From positions 9,950 to 73,949 of the forward strand of contig CAWIOU010000016.1 of NCBI GenBank assembly GCA_963837805.1: a DNA stretch of 64,000 bases, read 5' to 3'. Positions 1 through 8,869 of this stretch are shown piece after piece (positions within the stretch are counted from its first letter, which is position 1; each line of letters starts with the position of its first letter). This stretch comes from Bog-756 sp963837805. GTDB lineage: Bacteria; Actinomycetota; Acidimicrobiia; Acidimicrobiales; RAAP-2. The notes below the pieces were generated by a model. That model worked only from the letters and a program-made list of their open reading frames with translations. It did not search any database and was not told the DNA's origin. A program made the translations under genes and the position numbers.

Positions 1-706
1 GTCCTCGGCCGGGCCCAGCAGCCAGTAGACCGCGTCGAGTTGCAGTGGCCACGGTGATGCCGCCGGCCACGTTCTTGCGCGGGATGGCCCGGGTGGGCTG
101 GAGCACCAGCCGCTGCTCGTCCCCGATGCCGAGCGCGCCGCGCAGCCACCGACGGGCGTCGTCGGCCCCGTCGCTTCCGACGCCCGGGGTGGCCGGAGCC
201 GGTCGAGCCGGTCGAGCCGGTCGGACTGGGCACGGCGAAGGTGTTGTACACGGTGGTGGCGTCGATGCCGTGTTCGGCCAGTTGGTGCCGACTCAGTTCG
301 TTGATGGTCACGTGAGTCCAGCGCCGATCGTCCGGTGGCGGCGGGTTGTCGAGGAACTGCTGGCGCTGCCACGGAAGATCGTGATGGTGGAGGATGGCGG
401 GCCGCCGGGCGAGGACCGATGCCACCTGGGCTGCGGCCTCGGGGTTGAGCGGGAGGGAACACAGGTTCTCGACCACCACCAGGTCGGCGTCGTCGAGTGC
501 CGCGGCCAGGGCCGGCCGGTCCGGCCCTTCGGCAGCTCCGATGGCCAGCCCGTCGAGCAGCCGGTCGACCGGTCCGTCACCGGCCACGGTGACGGTGGTG
601 AACCCGAGCCTGCCCAGGGCCCACTGCCATTTGGCGGCCTCGATGGAGACCCCGTCGGAGCCGCCGAGGCGGAAGGAGAGGATGGCTGCGGTCGGAATGG
701 CGTCAC
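1..706 (-). pseudogene. family-4 glycosyltransferase, broken by frameshifts and cut by the window edge
   Basis: No single minus-strand frame is coding throughout, but three frames joined in order read as one glycosyltransferase. A GTG at 704-706 gives M-T, then one base appears to be missing near 698-703. The next block reads AILSFRLGGSDGVSIEAAKW and continues to a TVYNTF segment near 230. One extra base lies within a 9-bp tandem repeat (about 190-228). The following block contains the donor-site-like LQPTRAIPRKNVAGG. A further extra base near 43-50 leads to AVYWLLGPAED at the edge. These blocks match actinobacterial family-4 glycosyltransferases as I recall them. Either the gene has decayed or the sequence has indel errors here; the acceptor sugar is unknown. 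Confidence 0.5.
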
Positions 707-774
707 CGTAGTGGTCACCGTCCAGGCCCCGACCCTCACGGACAACGGCCGGGCACTCGGGTTAGCGTCGTCCG

Positions 775-1713
775 GTGCCCGAACCGCAGGAAGCGCCCGA
801 ACCGCAGGAAGCGCCCGAACCGCAGGAACCGACCGAACCGCAGGAAGCGCCCGAACCCACCGATCTCGTGGCCGAACGGCGGGGCCCCGTCCTGACCCTG
901 ACCATCAACCGGCCCGAGCGGCGCAACGCCATGACCTGGGAGGTCATCAGCGGGCTGCGCGAGCAGGTGGCCCGGGCCAAGGCCGAGCCCGCAGTTCGGG
1001 TGGTCGTGCTGACCGGCGCCGGCGACCAGGCCTTCTGCGCCGGAGCCGACCTGACCGGCATGGTCCCCCGCGATCCCGCCGACGGCGCCGACGGATCCGA
1101 CGGCGCCGACGACTACGCCAGTCACCACCTGGCCCGGGGCTGGCTGGCCGAGCTGTTCGAGGAGTTGTGGCACCTGGGCAAGCCCACCATCGCCCGGGTG
1201 CAGGGATGGGCCATGGCCGGCGGGTTCGGCCTGGCCCTGGCCTGCGACATGGTCATCGCCTCGGAGCGGGCCCGGTTCGGGGCACCGGAGCTGAACGTGG
1301 GTCTCTGGCCCTACATGGTGACCGTTCCCATGCTGCGGTCGATGCCCCCGAAGAAGGCGCTCGAGCTGATGCTGACCAGCCGGGTGGTGGGGGCCGAGGA
1401 GGCCGAGCGGATCGGCTTCGCCACCAAGGTGGTGCCCCACGACCGGCTCGACGCCGAGGTGGCCGAGATGGCCGCGATCCTGGCTTCGAAACCTCCCGGC
1501 GTGATGAGGATGGGTCGCGAATCGTTCTACGCTGTGCTGGATTCAGCGGCGACCGAGGCACTGCCCTACCTGCATGCCATGCTGACGGTGACCAGCCAGA
1601 CAGCCGAAGCCGCCGAGGGGATCGCCGCATTCATCGAGAAGCGGCCGCCGGCCTGGCAGGTGGCCATCGAAGACACCGGAACCCACCGAGACCGAGACCC
1701 GAGGAGCTCCTGA
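775..1713 (+). CDS. enoyl-CoA hydratase/isomerase family protein
   Basis: Crotonase-fold protein of 312 residues that probably hydrates or isomerises an enoyl-CoA thioester in the cytoplasm. The NRPERRNAM segment (about 45-53), the oxyanion-hole segment AFCAGADLTG (about 87-96) and GWAMAGGFGLALACDM (about 143-158) are typical. One catalytic-type Glu is kept in the APELNVG segment; the second Glu position of classical hydratases is not obvious, so the exact reaction is open. The first 30 residues are a Pro/Glu/Gln tandem repeat absent from ordinary crotonases, so translation could also begin later, although no good alternative start precedes the fold. The stop directly abuts the next start, with GAGGAG upstream of it, so the two are probably translationally coupled. 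Confidence 0.85.
   Translation: MPEPQEAPEPQEAPEPQEPTEPQEAPEPTDLVAERRGPVLTLTINRPERRNAMTWEVISGLREQVARAKAEPAVRVVVLTGAGDQAFCAGADLTGMVPRDPADGADGSDGADDYASHHLARGWLAELFEELWHLGKPTIARVQGWAMAGGFGLALACDMVIASERARFGAPELNVGLWPYMVTVPMLRSMPPKKALELMLTSRVVGAEEAERIGFATKVVPHDRLDAEVAEMAAILASKPPGVMRMGRESFYAVLDSAATEALPYLHAMLTVTSQTAEAAEGIAAFIEKRPPAWQVAIEDTGTHRDRDPRSS
777..849 (+). repeat. about 18-bp tandem repeat encoding PEPQEA units
   Basis: Four to five imperfect copies of an approximately 18-bp unit (core cccgaaccgcaggaa) lie at the start of the hydratase gene and encode an acidic, proline-rich N-terminal tail. Copies differ by small in-frame changes, so a change in copy number would alter tail length and not the reading frame. 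Confidence 0.8.
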
Positions 1714-2685
1714 ATGGCGAAACGAGCACTGATCACCGGCATCACCGGCCAGGACGGCTCCTATCTGGCCGAATTCCTGCTCGGCCAGGGCTATGAGGTC
1801 TGCGGGATGGTCAGGCGGTCGAGCACGCTCAACTTCGAGCGGATCGCCCACATCCAGGACCAGATCACCCTGGTCGCCGGCGACCTCCTCGACGAAGTGT
1901 CGATGATCAACATCCTCCGGGACAACCACCCGACCGAGGTCTACAACCTGGCCGCCCAGTCCTTCGTGCAGACATCGTGGAGCCAGCCGGTGCTCACCGG
2001 GGAAACCACCGCCCTCGGTGTGACCAGGGTGCTCGACGCCATCCGGATCGTCGATCCGGAGATCCGCTTCTACCAGGCCAGCTCGTCGGAGATGTTCGGC
2101 AAGGTCCTCGAGGTACCGCAGAAGGAGTCCACCCCCTTCTATCCGCGCAGTCCCTACGGGGTGGCCAAGGTCTACGGCCACTGGATCACCGTCAACTACC
2201 GCGAGAGTTATGGGCTCCACGCGTCGTCGGGCATCCTCTTCAACCACGAGTCGCCGAGGCGGGGCCTCGAGTTCGTGACCCGCAAGGTGACCCACGGCGT
2301 GGCCCGGATCAAGGCGGGGATCGACGAGAAGCTGGCCCTCGGCAATCTCGATGCCCAGCGCGACTGGGGGTTTGCCGCCGACTACGTGCGGGCCATGTGG
2401 TTGATGCTCCAGCAGGACCAGCCCGACGACTACGTGGTGGCCACCGGCGAGACCCACTCGGTGAAGGAACTGGTGGAGCTGGCCTTCTCTGCGGTGGGGC
2501 TCGATTGGGAGCAGCACGTGTTCATCGACGAGCGCTTCCTCCGGCCGGCCGAGGTCGACCTCCTGGTCGGGAACCCGTCCCGGGCCGAGAAGATTCTCGG
2601 TTGGCACCGCGACGTCGACTTCCCGGCGCTCGTGCAGATGATGGTCGAGGCCGACGTGGCGCTGGTGAAGAGCCAGCTGGTGTAG
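1714..2685 (+). CDS. gmd: GDP-mannose 4,6-dehydratase
   Basis: NADP-dependent extended short-chain dehydrogenase of 323 residues, converting GDP-D-mannose to GDP-4-keto-6-deoxy-D-mannose, the precursor of deoxyhexoses in surface glycans. The Rossmann glycine motif TGITGQDG is at residues 8-15. The conserved YNLAAQSFV, QASSSEMFG and FYPRSPYGVAKVYGHW segments contain the catalytic Tyr-x3-Lys. NHESPRRG and AQRDWGFAADYV are characteristic of this enzyme. Length and order fit the family well. It follows the hydratase without a gap, an odd pairing metabolically; no fucose or rhamnose synthase follows, so the end sugar cannot be deduced here. Confidence 0.93.
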   Translation: MAKRALITGITGQDGSYLAEFLLGQGYEVCGMVRRSSTLNFERIAHIQDQITLVAGDLLDEVSMINILRDNHPTEVYNLAAQSFVQTSWSQPVLTGETTALGVTRVLDAIRIVDPEIRFYQASSSEMFGKVLEVPQKESTPFYPRSPYGVAKVYGHWITVNYRESYGLHASSGILFNHESPRRGLEFVTRKVTHGVARIKAGIDEKLALGNLDAQRDWGFAADYVRAMWLMLQQDQPDDYVVATGETHSVKELVELAFSAVGLDWEQHVFIDERFLRPAEVDLLVGNPSRAEKILGWHRDVDFPALVQMMVEADVALVKSQLV

Positions 2686-2694
2686 CAGGCTCCC

Positions 2695-3633
2695 GTGGCC
2701 GGACTGGCGGCGATCCACGCCGACCCCCTTGGTCTTCTGGTGGCCTTCGGCGCGGGCATGCTGTCGTTCCTCTCCCCGTGCGTACTGCCACTCGTGCCCG
2801 CCTACCTGTCGATGGTCTCGGGATTGTCGGCTGCGGAACTGAGTGCGCTCCGGACCGAGCCGCGTCCGGCATTGGTACCGGCCGGCGTCGGGCCGGTGGC
2901 GGACGTGGCCGACAACGCAGACGGGCCGCTCGCAGACGTATCCGGCGATGCCGAACAGCCGGGTCCGTCCGGCCCGACGGACACAGCGTCAGGGCCGACC
3001 GCGGCGCAACTGCAGCAGGAGCGGAGTCGGCTCCTCCGAGGGATACTGGCCTTCATCGCCGGCTTCACGGTGATCTTCACCATCCTCGGGGCCTCGGCCT
3101 CCGCGGTCGGACGGCTGTTCCTCACCCACCAGCGAGCGCTGGAGACGGTGTCGGGCATCGCCATCGTGGTCTTCGGGGCGATGCTGGTGGCCATGGCGGC
3201 CGGTGCCGGACTGCCCATGGCCCTGTCGGGCGAACGGCGCTTCACGGTTCGACCCTCGGTGCTGGGCGCCTGGGCGCCGCCGGTGATGGGGATGGCGTTC
3301 GCCTTCGCCTGGACGCCCTGCATCGGGCCGGTCCTGGGCAGCGTGTTGGCACTGGCCGCAGGCACCGGGGGGTCGGCCACCGGGGGGATCGCCCTGTTGC
3401 TGGCCTACTCCCTCGGCCTCGGCGTGCCCTTCCTGCTCAGTGGGTTGGCCTTCGGGCGGATGACCGACGCGCTGGCCCGGGTGCGCAGCCGGCTCCGGGT
3501 GATCGACCTGGTGGGGGGGTCGGTGCTGATCGTCTTCGGTCTCCTGCTGCTCACCGGACACGTCGACGTGATCTCGGCCCATGTGTCCGAATGGCTCCGT
3601 GACCTGCATCTGAGTCGCTTGTCGACCAGCTGA
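2695..3633 (+). CDS. ccdA: CcdA/DsbD-family thiol-disulfide membrane transporter
   Basis: Multi-pass membrane protein of 312 residues that carries reducing equivalents from cytoplasmic thioredoxin across the membrane to apocytochrome c thiol reductases. The two redox Cys motifs are SPCVLPLVPAYLS (Cys near 29) and WTPCIGPVLGS (Cys near 209). Between the first two membrane helices is an unusually long Ala/Asp/Pro-rich loop (about residues 50-105) without recognisable domain features. The position just before the ccm genes fits supply of electrons to the CcmG-like thioredoxin and CcmH. The GTG start lies 9 nt after the gmd stop. The internal repeat of the fold makes CcdA more likely than full-length DsbD. 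Confidence 0.9.
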   Translation: MAGLAAIHADPLGLLVAFGAGMLSFLSPCVLPLVPAYLSMVSGLSAAELSALRTEPRPALVPAGVGPVADVADNADGPLADVSGDAEQPGPSGPTDTASGPTAAQLQQERSRLLRGILAFIAGFTVIFTILGASASAVGRLFLTHQRALETVSGIAIVVFGAMLVAMAAGAGLPMALSGERRFTVRPSVLGAWAPPVMGMAFAFAWTPCIGPVLGSVLALAAGTGGSATGGIALLLAYSLGLGVPFLLSGLAFGRMTDALARVRSRLRVIDLVGGSVLIVFGLLLLTGHVDVISAHVSEWLRDLHLSRLSTS

Positions 3634-3740
3634 GCCGCAGTCCGCCAGGGCGAGGGGCGCCGACCGGCGGTGGTGCACCGTTCGCGGCCGACCCCCGCCT
3701 GGCCCCTGACCCCCGGGCCCCCGTAGCATGAGCCACGGCT

Positions 3741-4508
3741 ATGGCCCCACCAGCCCCTCCCTCCCCAGCGATCTCCCTTCACGACGCCGTGGCGTTGTCC
3801 GGACGCTTTCCCCTGCTCGCCGGGGTCGACCTCGAGGTCGCCTGCGGGGAGACGGTGTTGGTCGAAGGGCCCAACGGTGCCGGGAAGACCAGCCTGCTCC
3901 GGGTGTGTGCCGGGCTGGTGACGCTGGCCTCGGGACGGGTCGAGGTGCTCGGGTTCGACCCGGTCCGCCAGCGGAACCGGGTCCGCAGGCGAGTCGGGAT
4001 GCTCTCCCATGCCTCCCACCTCTACGACGATCTCACCGTGCGGGAGAACGTGCGCTTCGCCGTCCGCGCCGCCGGTGGGGACACCGGGCGGATCGACGGC
4101 GCCTGTAGCCGACTGGGGTTGACCGGCCGGCTGCTCAAGACGAGCGCCTCCAAGCTCTCCGCCGGCCAGCGGCGCCGGGTGGCCCTGGCCGTGCTGGCCG
4201 CCCGCTGGCCCGAGCTGTGGCTGCTCGACGAACCCCACGCCGGTCTGGACGCCGCGGCCCGCCGCATCCTCAACGAACTGGTCACCGAGGCCGCCGACTC
4301 CGGTGTGACCGTGGTGATCGCCTCCCATGAACCCGAGTTCGTCGAGGCCCTGGCCACCCGGGCCGTGGTGGTGACCGGGGGTCGGGTGACCGCCGAGCGA
4401 CCCATCGCTGCGGTGGCCCGGCCGGCGGCGCCGTCGGCGGTCGATCCCGTCCCCACCCTCCCCGGCACCGGGCAGTCTCCCGGAGGACAGGTCGCCCATG
4501 TGGCGTGA
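3741..4508 (+). CDS. ccmA: heme exporter ABC ATP-binding subunit CcmA
   Basis: ABC ATPase of 255 residues forming the motor of the CcmAB complex, which releases holo-CcmE from CcmC during System I cytochrome c maturation. Walker A GPNGAGKTSL is near residues 43-52, the signature LSAGQRRRVALA near 140 and Walker B LWLLDEPHAGLD near 159. The C-terminal tail of about 40 residues is Pro/Ala-rich and lacks a known domain. The last 11 nt overlap ccmB. A 107-nt GC-rich gap separates it from ccdA, so an internal promoter is possible, although none is convincing. Assignment as CcmA and not a generic exporter rests largely on the following ccmB-F genes. Confidence 0.9.
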   Translation: MAPPAPPSPAISLHDAVALSGRFPLLAGVDLEVACGETVLVEGPNGAGKTSLLRVCAGLVTLASGRVEVLGFDPVRQRNRVRRRVGMLSHASHLYDDLTVRENVRFAVRAAGGDTGRIDGACSRLGLTGRLLKTSASKLSAGQRRRVALAVLAARWPELWLLDEPHAGLDAAARRILNELVTEAADSGVTVVIASHEPEFVEALATRAVVVTGGRVTAERPIAAVARPAAPSAVDPVPTLPGTGQSPGGQVAHVA

Positions 4509-5169
4509 CACCGTCCTGGTGGCGGGTAAGGATCTCCGCATCGAGGCGCGGTCCCGGGTGGCGCTGTCCCAGGTGGCACCGTTCGGGGTGGTGGCCCTGG
4601 CCATGTTCGCCTTCGCCCTGGGGCCGGACCGCGCCCTGATGGCCAAGGGGGCACCGGGTCTGTTCTGGGTGGCCGTGCTCTTCTGCACGGTGCTGGCCGT
4701 GCAGCGGAGCGTCTCGGTCGAGTCCGTCGACGGGGCCAGGGACGGCCTCCGCCTCTCCGGGCTCGATCCGGCCGGGCTGTTCCTGGGCAAGGCCGCCGCC
4801 GTGGCCGCCCAGCTGGTGGTGCTGGAAGTGGTTCTCGGTATCGGCGTGACCCTCCTCTACGGGGCCCGGATCGAGCAACCGTGGCTCATCGTCGCATCCT
4901 GCGTGCTCGGGACGGTGGGGCTGGCGGCCACCGGCACCCTCTACGGCGGGCTCTCGGCCGGGATCCGGGTCAAGGAGACGCTGCTGCCCTTCCTCTTCCT
5001 GCCCATCGCCGCCCCGGTCCTGTTGGCCGGCACCCGCATCTGGCAGGCGGCCCTGGCCGGGGGCGTGCCCGCCGACGGGGGCCAGTGGCTCCGGCTGCTG
5101 GTGGTCTTCGACGCCGTCTATCTGGCTCTCGGGGTCGTGGTCTACGGACCCATCCAGGAATCGGCATGA
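4498..5169 (+). CDS. ccmB: heme exporter membrane subunit CcmB
   Basis: Integral membrane protein of 223 residues with about six hydrophobic helices, the partner of CcmA. It begins inside the end of ccmA (ATG at 4498) and ends in an ATGA overlap with ccmC, so the three are translated as a unit. The segments RSVSVESVDGARDGLRLSGL and GATGTLYGGLSAGIR-like stretches agree with CcmB proteins, and the length is normal for the family (about 220). No motif is catalytic; identification combines hydrophobicity, length and operon position. Confidence 0.88.
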   Translation: MWRDTVLVAGKDLRIEARSRVALSQVAPFGVVALAMFAFALGPDRALMAKGAPGLFWVAVLFCTVLAVQRSVSVESVDGARDGLRLSGLDPAGLFLGKAAAVAAQLVVLEVVLGIGVTLLYGARIEQPWLIVASCVLGTVGLAATGTLYGGLSAGIRVKETLLPFLFLPIAAPVLLAGTRIWQAALAGGVPADGGQWLRLLVVFDAVYLALGVVVYGPIQESA

Positions 5170-6095
5170 GCCCGGACCAGCGTTCGCAGGGCCCACCGCT
5201 GGGCTCCGACCGGGCCCGGCGGACGGTCCGGGTCATCGGTGTCGCCGCCGCGGGGTCGGTGGCCGCCACCGTCTGGCTCGGGCTGTGGGTGACCCCGCCC
5301 GACGCCACCAAGGGCAACACGGTGCCCGGCGACCTGGTCCGCCTGGTCTACCTCCATCCCGGGGTGGCCTGGGTGGCGCTCTACCTGGCCTTCGGCCTGG
5401 CCGCCGTGGCCAGCCTGCTCTATCTCTGGCCGCGCACCCGGTCGATGTTCTGGGACCGCCTGGCCGCGGCGTCCGTCGAGGTCGGCGTGGTGTTCAACGT
5501 GTGCACACTCATCTCGGGGTCGATCTGGGGGAAGCCGACCTGGGGGGTGTACTGGGCCTGGGATGCCCGCCTGACCCTGACCGCGGTCCTGCTGGTGCTC
5601 TTCCTCGGGTACATGGCCCTGCGCCGGGTGCCGGCCGAGCCGGAGAAGCGGGCCAAGCGCAGCGCCTTCGTCGCCCTGTTCGCTGCTGTCGACATCCCCC
5701 TCGTCCACTTCTCGGTGCTGTGGTGGCGGACCCTCCACCAGGGCGCCACCGTGCTCAACTCCAACCTCTCGCCGACCATCCACGGCTCGATGGCCTGGAC
5801 GCTGCTGCTCAGCTTCGTCGCCCTGACCCTGGTCTTCGTGTGGATGCTGCTCGTGCGGTACCGCATCGGAGTGCTCGAGGACTGGTTGGCCTCGAGCGAG
5901 CTCGACGTGGCCCTGCGCGAACGCCAGGGCGAGGGGATGGCTTCCGACAGCGGTGAGGACCGGCTCCGGGCGCCGGTCCCGCTCACCGTGGGCGCCGCCG
6001 ATGCCGGCGCCGCCGATGTCGGCGCACCCGATGCCGACGAACCGACCGGACTGGTCGATTCCGACCTCCCGGCGGTCCCCGAAGGAGCCCGGTGA
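5166..6095 (+). CDS. ccmC: heme-handling protein CcmC
   Basis: Six-helix membrane protein that loads heme onto CcmE. The tryptophan-rich WWD-type segment WGKPTWGVYWAWD is at about residues 121-133, flanked by the conserved histidines of LHPGVAW (about 63-69) and VHFSVLWWRTLHQG (about 180-193). The ATG at 5166 overlaps the ccmB stop as ATGA; longer upstream openings in this frame run through ccmB and are not real. The protein is 309 residues because of an acidic, Ala/Asp-rich cytoplasmic tail of about 70 residues after the last helix, longer than in typical CcmC (about 240). Confidence 0.92.
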   Translation: MSPDQRSQGPPLGSDRARRTVRVIGVAAAGSVAATVWLGLWVTPPDATKGNTVPGDLVRLVYLHPGVAWVALYLAFGLAAVASLLYLWPRTRSMFWDRLAAASVEVGVVFNVCTLISGSIWGKPTWGVYWAWDARLTLTAVLLVLFLGYMALRRVPAEPEKRAKRSAFVALFAAVDIPLVHFSVLWWRTLHQGATVLNSNLSPTIHGSMAWTLLLSFVALTLVFVWMLLVRYRIGVLEDWLASSELDVALRERQGEGMASDSGEDRLRAPVPLTVGAADAGAADVGAPDADEPTGLVDSDLPAVPEGAR

Positions 6096-6244
6096 ACTAC
6101 GTCATCGCCGGGTACACCATCGTGCTCACCCTCTTGTTCCTCTACGCCCTGCAACTGGTCTGGCGCCGACGGCGGCTCACTCGTACGGCGACCCGGGTGG
6201 CCGCGTCCAACGCCCGGATCGAGCGGGCCGGGGACGGGCCGTGA
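6092..6244 (+). CDS. ccmD: CcmD-like small membrane protein
   Basis: This 50-residue ORF starts with GTG inside the ccmC stop and ends overlapping the ccmE start. It has a single hydrophobic helix (residues about 2-22: YVIAGYTIVLTLLFLYALQL) followed by a Trp-Arg-Arg-Arg-Arg positive patch and a charged tail. CcmD homologues have this plan and help recruit CcmE to the CcmABC complex. Sequence conservation in CcmD is poor, so the call rests on size, topology and exact operon position. Confidence 0.85.
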   Translation: MNYVIAGYTIVLTLLFLYALQLVWRRRRLTRTATRVAASNARIERAGDGP

Positions 6245-6729
6245 CCTCCGGCCCGCCGGTCGGGCCGGACCCTGCCGGTGCGCACGACCCGATGGCGGCG
6301 GCGCCGATACGGGCCGGTCACCGCCTCCGGTACCTGATCGTGGGTCTGGTCCTGGTCGGATCGCTGATCTTCCTGGTGGTGAAAGGACTCAGCTCCGCCC
6401 TCAACTTCTACCTTCCCGCCGACCAGGCCATGGCCCAGCGGGCCACCCTCGGGACGCAGACCTTCAATCTCGAGGGGCTGGTCGAGCGGGGCTCGATCCA
6501 TTCGACCCCGAACGGGGTGGACTTCGTGGTCACCTCGGGATCGACCCGGCTCGAGGTGGTGAACACCGGCAGCCCGCCGCAGCTCTTCCAGCCGGATATC
6601 CCGGTCATCGCCATCGGCCACTTCAGCGGGACGACCTTCGTCTCCAACCAGATCCTGGTCAAGCACTCGTCGAACTACATCGCCGCCCACCCCGGCCGGG
6701 TCACGGCTCCGAACGGGAGCAAGCGATGA
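6241..6729 (+). CDS. ccmE: periplasmic-side heme chaperone CcmE
   Basis: A 162-residue membrane-anchored chaperone that binds heme covalently and passes it to CcmF. After a short cytoplasmic N-terminus there is one membrane anchor (about residues 38-58), then an OB-fold beta domain. The heme-attachment motif is LVKHSSNY, with His near residue 142 and Tyr four residues later, so this is the HxxxY type and not the CxxxY type of some archaea and sulfate reducers. GTG at 6241 overlaps the ccmD stop; the in-frame extension upstream would be antisense to sense within ccmC and is rejected. Confidence 0.92.
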   Translation: MTSGPPVGPDPAGAHDPMAAAPIRAGHRLRYLIVGLVLVGSLIFLVVKGLSSALNFYLPADQAMAQRATLGTQTFNLEGLVERGSIHSTPNGVDFVVTSGSTRLEVVNTGSPPQLFQPDIPVIAIGHFSGTTFVSNQILVKHSSNYIAAHPGRVTAPNGSKR

Positions 6730-6772
6730 CGGGCCGGCCGACCGGCAGCCACCCCGTCGCCGGTCCGCACCG

Positions 6773-8869
6773 GTGAACGGAGTATTCGGGCACACCGGGG
6801 TCCTCCTCGGATTCGTGGCCGCCGTCGTGGGCATCGTGGTCCTGGCCACCGGGTTGGCCAAGGGCCGCACCTCGGTCGTGCGCAACGGCCAGCTCTATGC
6901 GCCGCTGATCCTGTTGGGGGGTGTGATCGCCATGGGCGCCATGGAGCACGCCCTCCTCACCCACGACTTCTCCCTCAGCTACGTGGCCCAGAACAACAGC
7001 CGCGACACGCCCTTGCTCTATTCGATCACCGGCCTGTGGTCGGCCCTGGCCGGTTCGATCCTGTTGTGGGGCGTGGTGCTCGGCGGGTACGCCACCGCCA
7101 TGGTGTGGCGCTTCCGGCGCCGCTCGGGGGAAGACCTCATCGCCTGGGCCACCCTCGTGGTCTACGTGGTGGCCGCCTTCTTCTTCGGGCTCATGCTCGG
7201 TCCCGCCGATCCTTTCCGGCACGTCGCCGGAGCCGTGCCGGCCAACGGCCCCGGCCCCAACTCGCTCCTCCAGAACAATCCGCTGGTCCTCATCCACCCG
7301 CCCATGCTCTATCTCGGGCTGGTCGGGTTCACATTGCCCTTCGCCTTCGCCATCGCCTCACTGATCACCGGAAGACTCGATGAGGACTGGCAAGGCGAGA
7401 CCCGCCGCTGGACCCTGTTCGCCTGGGCCTTCCTGACCATGGGGATCCTGCTCGGGGCGTGGTGGTCGTACGAGGTGCTCGGTTGGGGAGGATTCTGGGG
7501 GTGGGACCCGGTCGAGAACGCGGCCCTGCTGCCCTGGCTGGTCGGCACCGCCTATCTCCACTCGGTCATGGTCCAGCAGCGGCGCGGGCTGCTCCGGATC
7601 TGGAACCTCTCCCTGGTGGTGGCGGCGTTCAGCCTGACCATCCTCGGGACGTTCCTGACCCGTTCCGGGGTGGTCCAATCGGTGCACTCGTTCTCGGACT
7701 CGACCATCGGTCCGCTGCTCCTCGGATTCTTCGGGCTGGTCGTGGTGAGCGGAGTGGGACTCATCGCCTGGCGGGGCGACCGGCTCCACTCGGTGGGCGG
7801 CATCGATTCGCCGGTCAGCCGCGAGGGGGCCTTCCTGGCCAACAACGTGCTGTTCGTGGGGTTCGCCGCCGTGGTCCTCCTCGGCACCGTCTTCCCCCTG
7901 CTGTACGAGGCCCTCAATCCGAGCTCCTCGGTCACCGTCGGGGCCCCGTACTTCAACCGGTTCTTCATCCCGGTCGGCCTGGCCCTGCTCTTCCTGATGG
8001 CGGTGGCCCCGGCCCTCCCGTGGCGAAAGACCTCCCTCGAAGTCCTGCGCGGCCGCCTGGCCGTGCCCGCCGCTTTCGGGGTGGTCGTGGTGGTGGCCTG
8101 CGTCCTCGGCGGGATCCACGGCATCGAGCCGCTGCTGGCCTTCGGGCTCGGCGCCTTCGCCGCCGGATCGGCCGTCCGGGCCCTCGCCCTGTCGGTCCGC
8201 GGCGCCTACCGCGGGACCCGCTCGGGCGGTGCCTCCCCGGCCCGGTCGGCGGCAGCCGGGTGGCGGGGTTTCGTCGGCCGGGCCAACGGGGGCATGGTCG
8301 TCCACATCGGCGTGGTGGTCATCGCCATCGGACTGGCCGCCGCCACCTCGTTCCTCCACCGCGGCGAGCTGCACCTGTCGAAGGGGCAGTCGGCCACGTT
8401 CGCCGGGCACTCCATCGCCTTCGTCGGCACCCGTCAGGTCACCACGCCGTCCCACTCGGCATTCGAGGCCGTGCTCCGGGTCGATTCCGGGGGGACGTTC
8501 ACCCCGGCCATCAGCCAGTTCGGCAGCGGGACCCAGGCGGTCGGTACCCCGGCCATCGATTCCAGCTGGAGGAACGACCTCTATCTGACCATCGACAGCA
8601 TCCCGTCCACCGGCACCGCCTGGACCTTCGGCGTGGTCGAGCAGCCCCTTGTCATGTGGTTGTGGATCGGGGCCCTGCTGGTCGGCTTCGGCTCGGTGCT
8701 GTCGGCCATCCCCGGCCGGCGTCGCCGTCCCACCGATCCGGTCTCCGCCCCGGTCGTGGCTCGAACGGCGCCGATCCACGACGGCCCCAGGGGCGCGGAC
8801 GGACGAAACGATCCCCGACCCGAGGCCGAGACCGACCCGCTGCCGGTGGGCGCCGGAGACCAGGGATGA
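6773..8869 (+). CDS. ccmF: cytochrome c heme lyase subunit CcmF
   Basis: Large polytopic protein of 698 residues that receives heme from CcmE and attaches it to apocytochrome c with CcmH. The WWD domain GWGGFWGWDPVENAALLPW is at about 236-254, followed by the conserved TRSGVVQSVHSF (about 296-307). The predicted membrane helices extend along most of the first 480 residues, with a soluble domain and a last helix near 620-640, as in known CcmF. A disordered Arg/Asp/Pro-rich tail follows. GTG start, 43 nt after ccmE. The stop overlaps the ATG of the next gene. Confidence 0.94.
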   Translation: MNGVFGHTGVLLGFVAAVVGIVVLATGLAKGRTSVVRNGQLYAPLILLGGVIAMGAMEHALLTHDFSLSYVAQNNSRDTPLLYSITGLWSALAGSILLWGVVLGGYATAMVWRFRRRSGEDLIAWATLVVYVVAAFFFGLMLGPADPFRHVAGAVPANGPGPNSLLQNNPLVLIHPPMLYLGLVGFTLPFAFAIASLITGRLDEDWQGETRRWTLFAWAFLTMGILLGAWWSYEVLGWGGFWGWDPVENAALLPWLVGTAYLHSVMVQQRRGLLRIWNLSLVVAAFSLTILGTFLTRSGVVQSVHSFSDSTIGPLLLGFFGLVVVSGVGLIAWRGDRLHSVGGIDSPVSREGAFLANNVLFVGFAAVVLLGTVFPLLYEALNPSSSVTVGAPYFNRFFIPVGLALLFLMAVAPALPWRKTSLEVLRGRLAVPAAFGVVVVVACVLGGIHGIEPLLAFGLGAFAAGSAVRALALSVRGAYRGTRSGGASPARSAAAGWRGFVGRANGGMVVHIGVVVIAIGLAAATSFLHRGELHLSKGQSATFAGHSIAFVGTRQVTTPSHSAFEAVLRVDSGGTFTPAISQFGSGTQAVGTPAIDSSWRNDLYLTIDSIPSTGTAWTFGVVEQPLVMWLWIGALLVGFGSVLSAIPGRRRRPTDPVSAPVVARTAPIHDGPRGADGRNDPRPEAETDPLPVGAGDQG

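Noticed and set aside
45..1796. 583-codon plus-strand ORF across the first genes
   Set aside because: It is antisense to the glycosyltransferase fragments and then out of frame with the hydratase; composition is Arg/Gly/Pro-rich, typical of a GC shadow frame.
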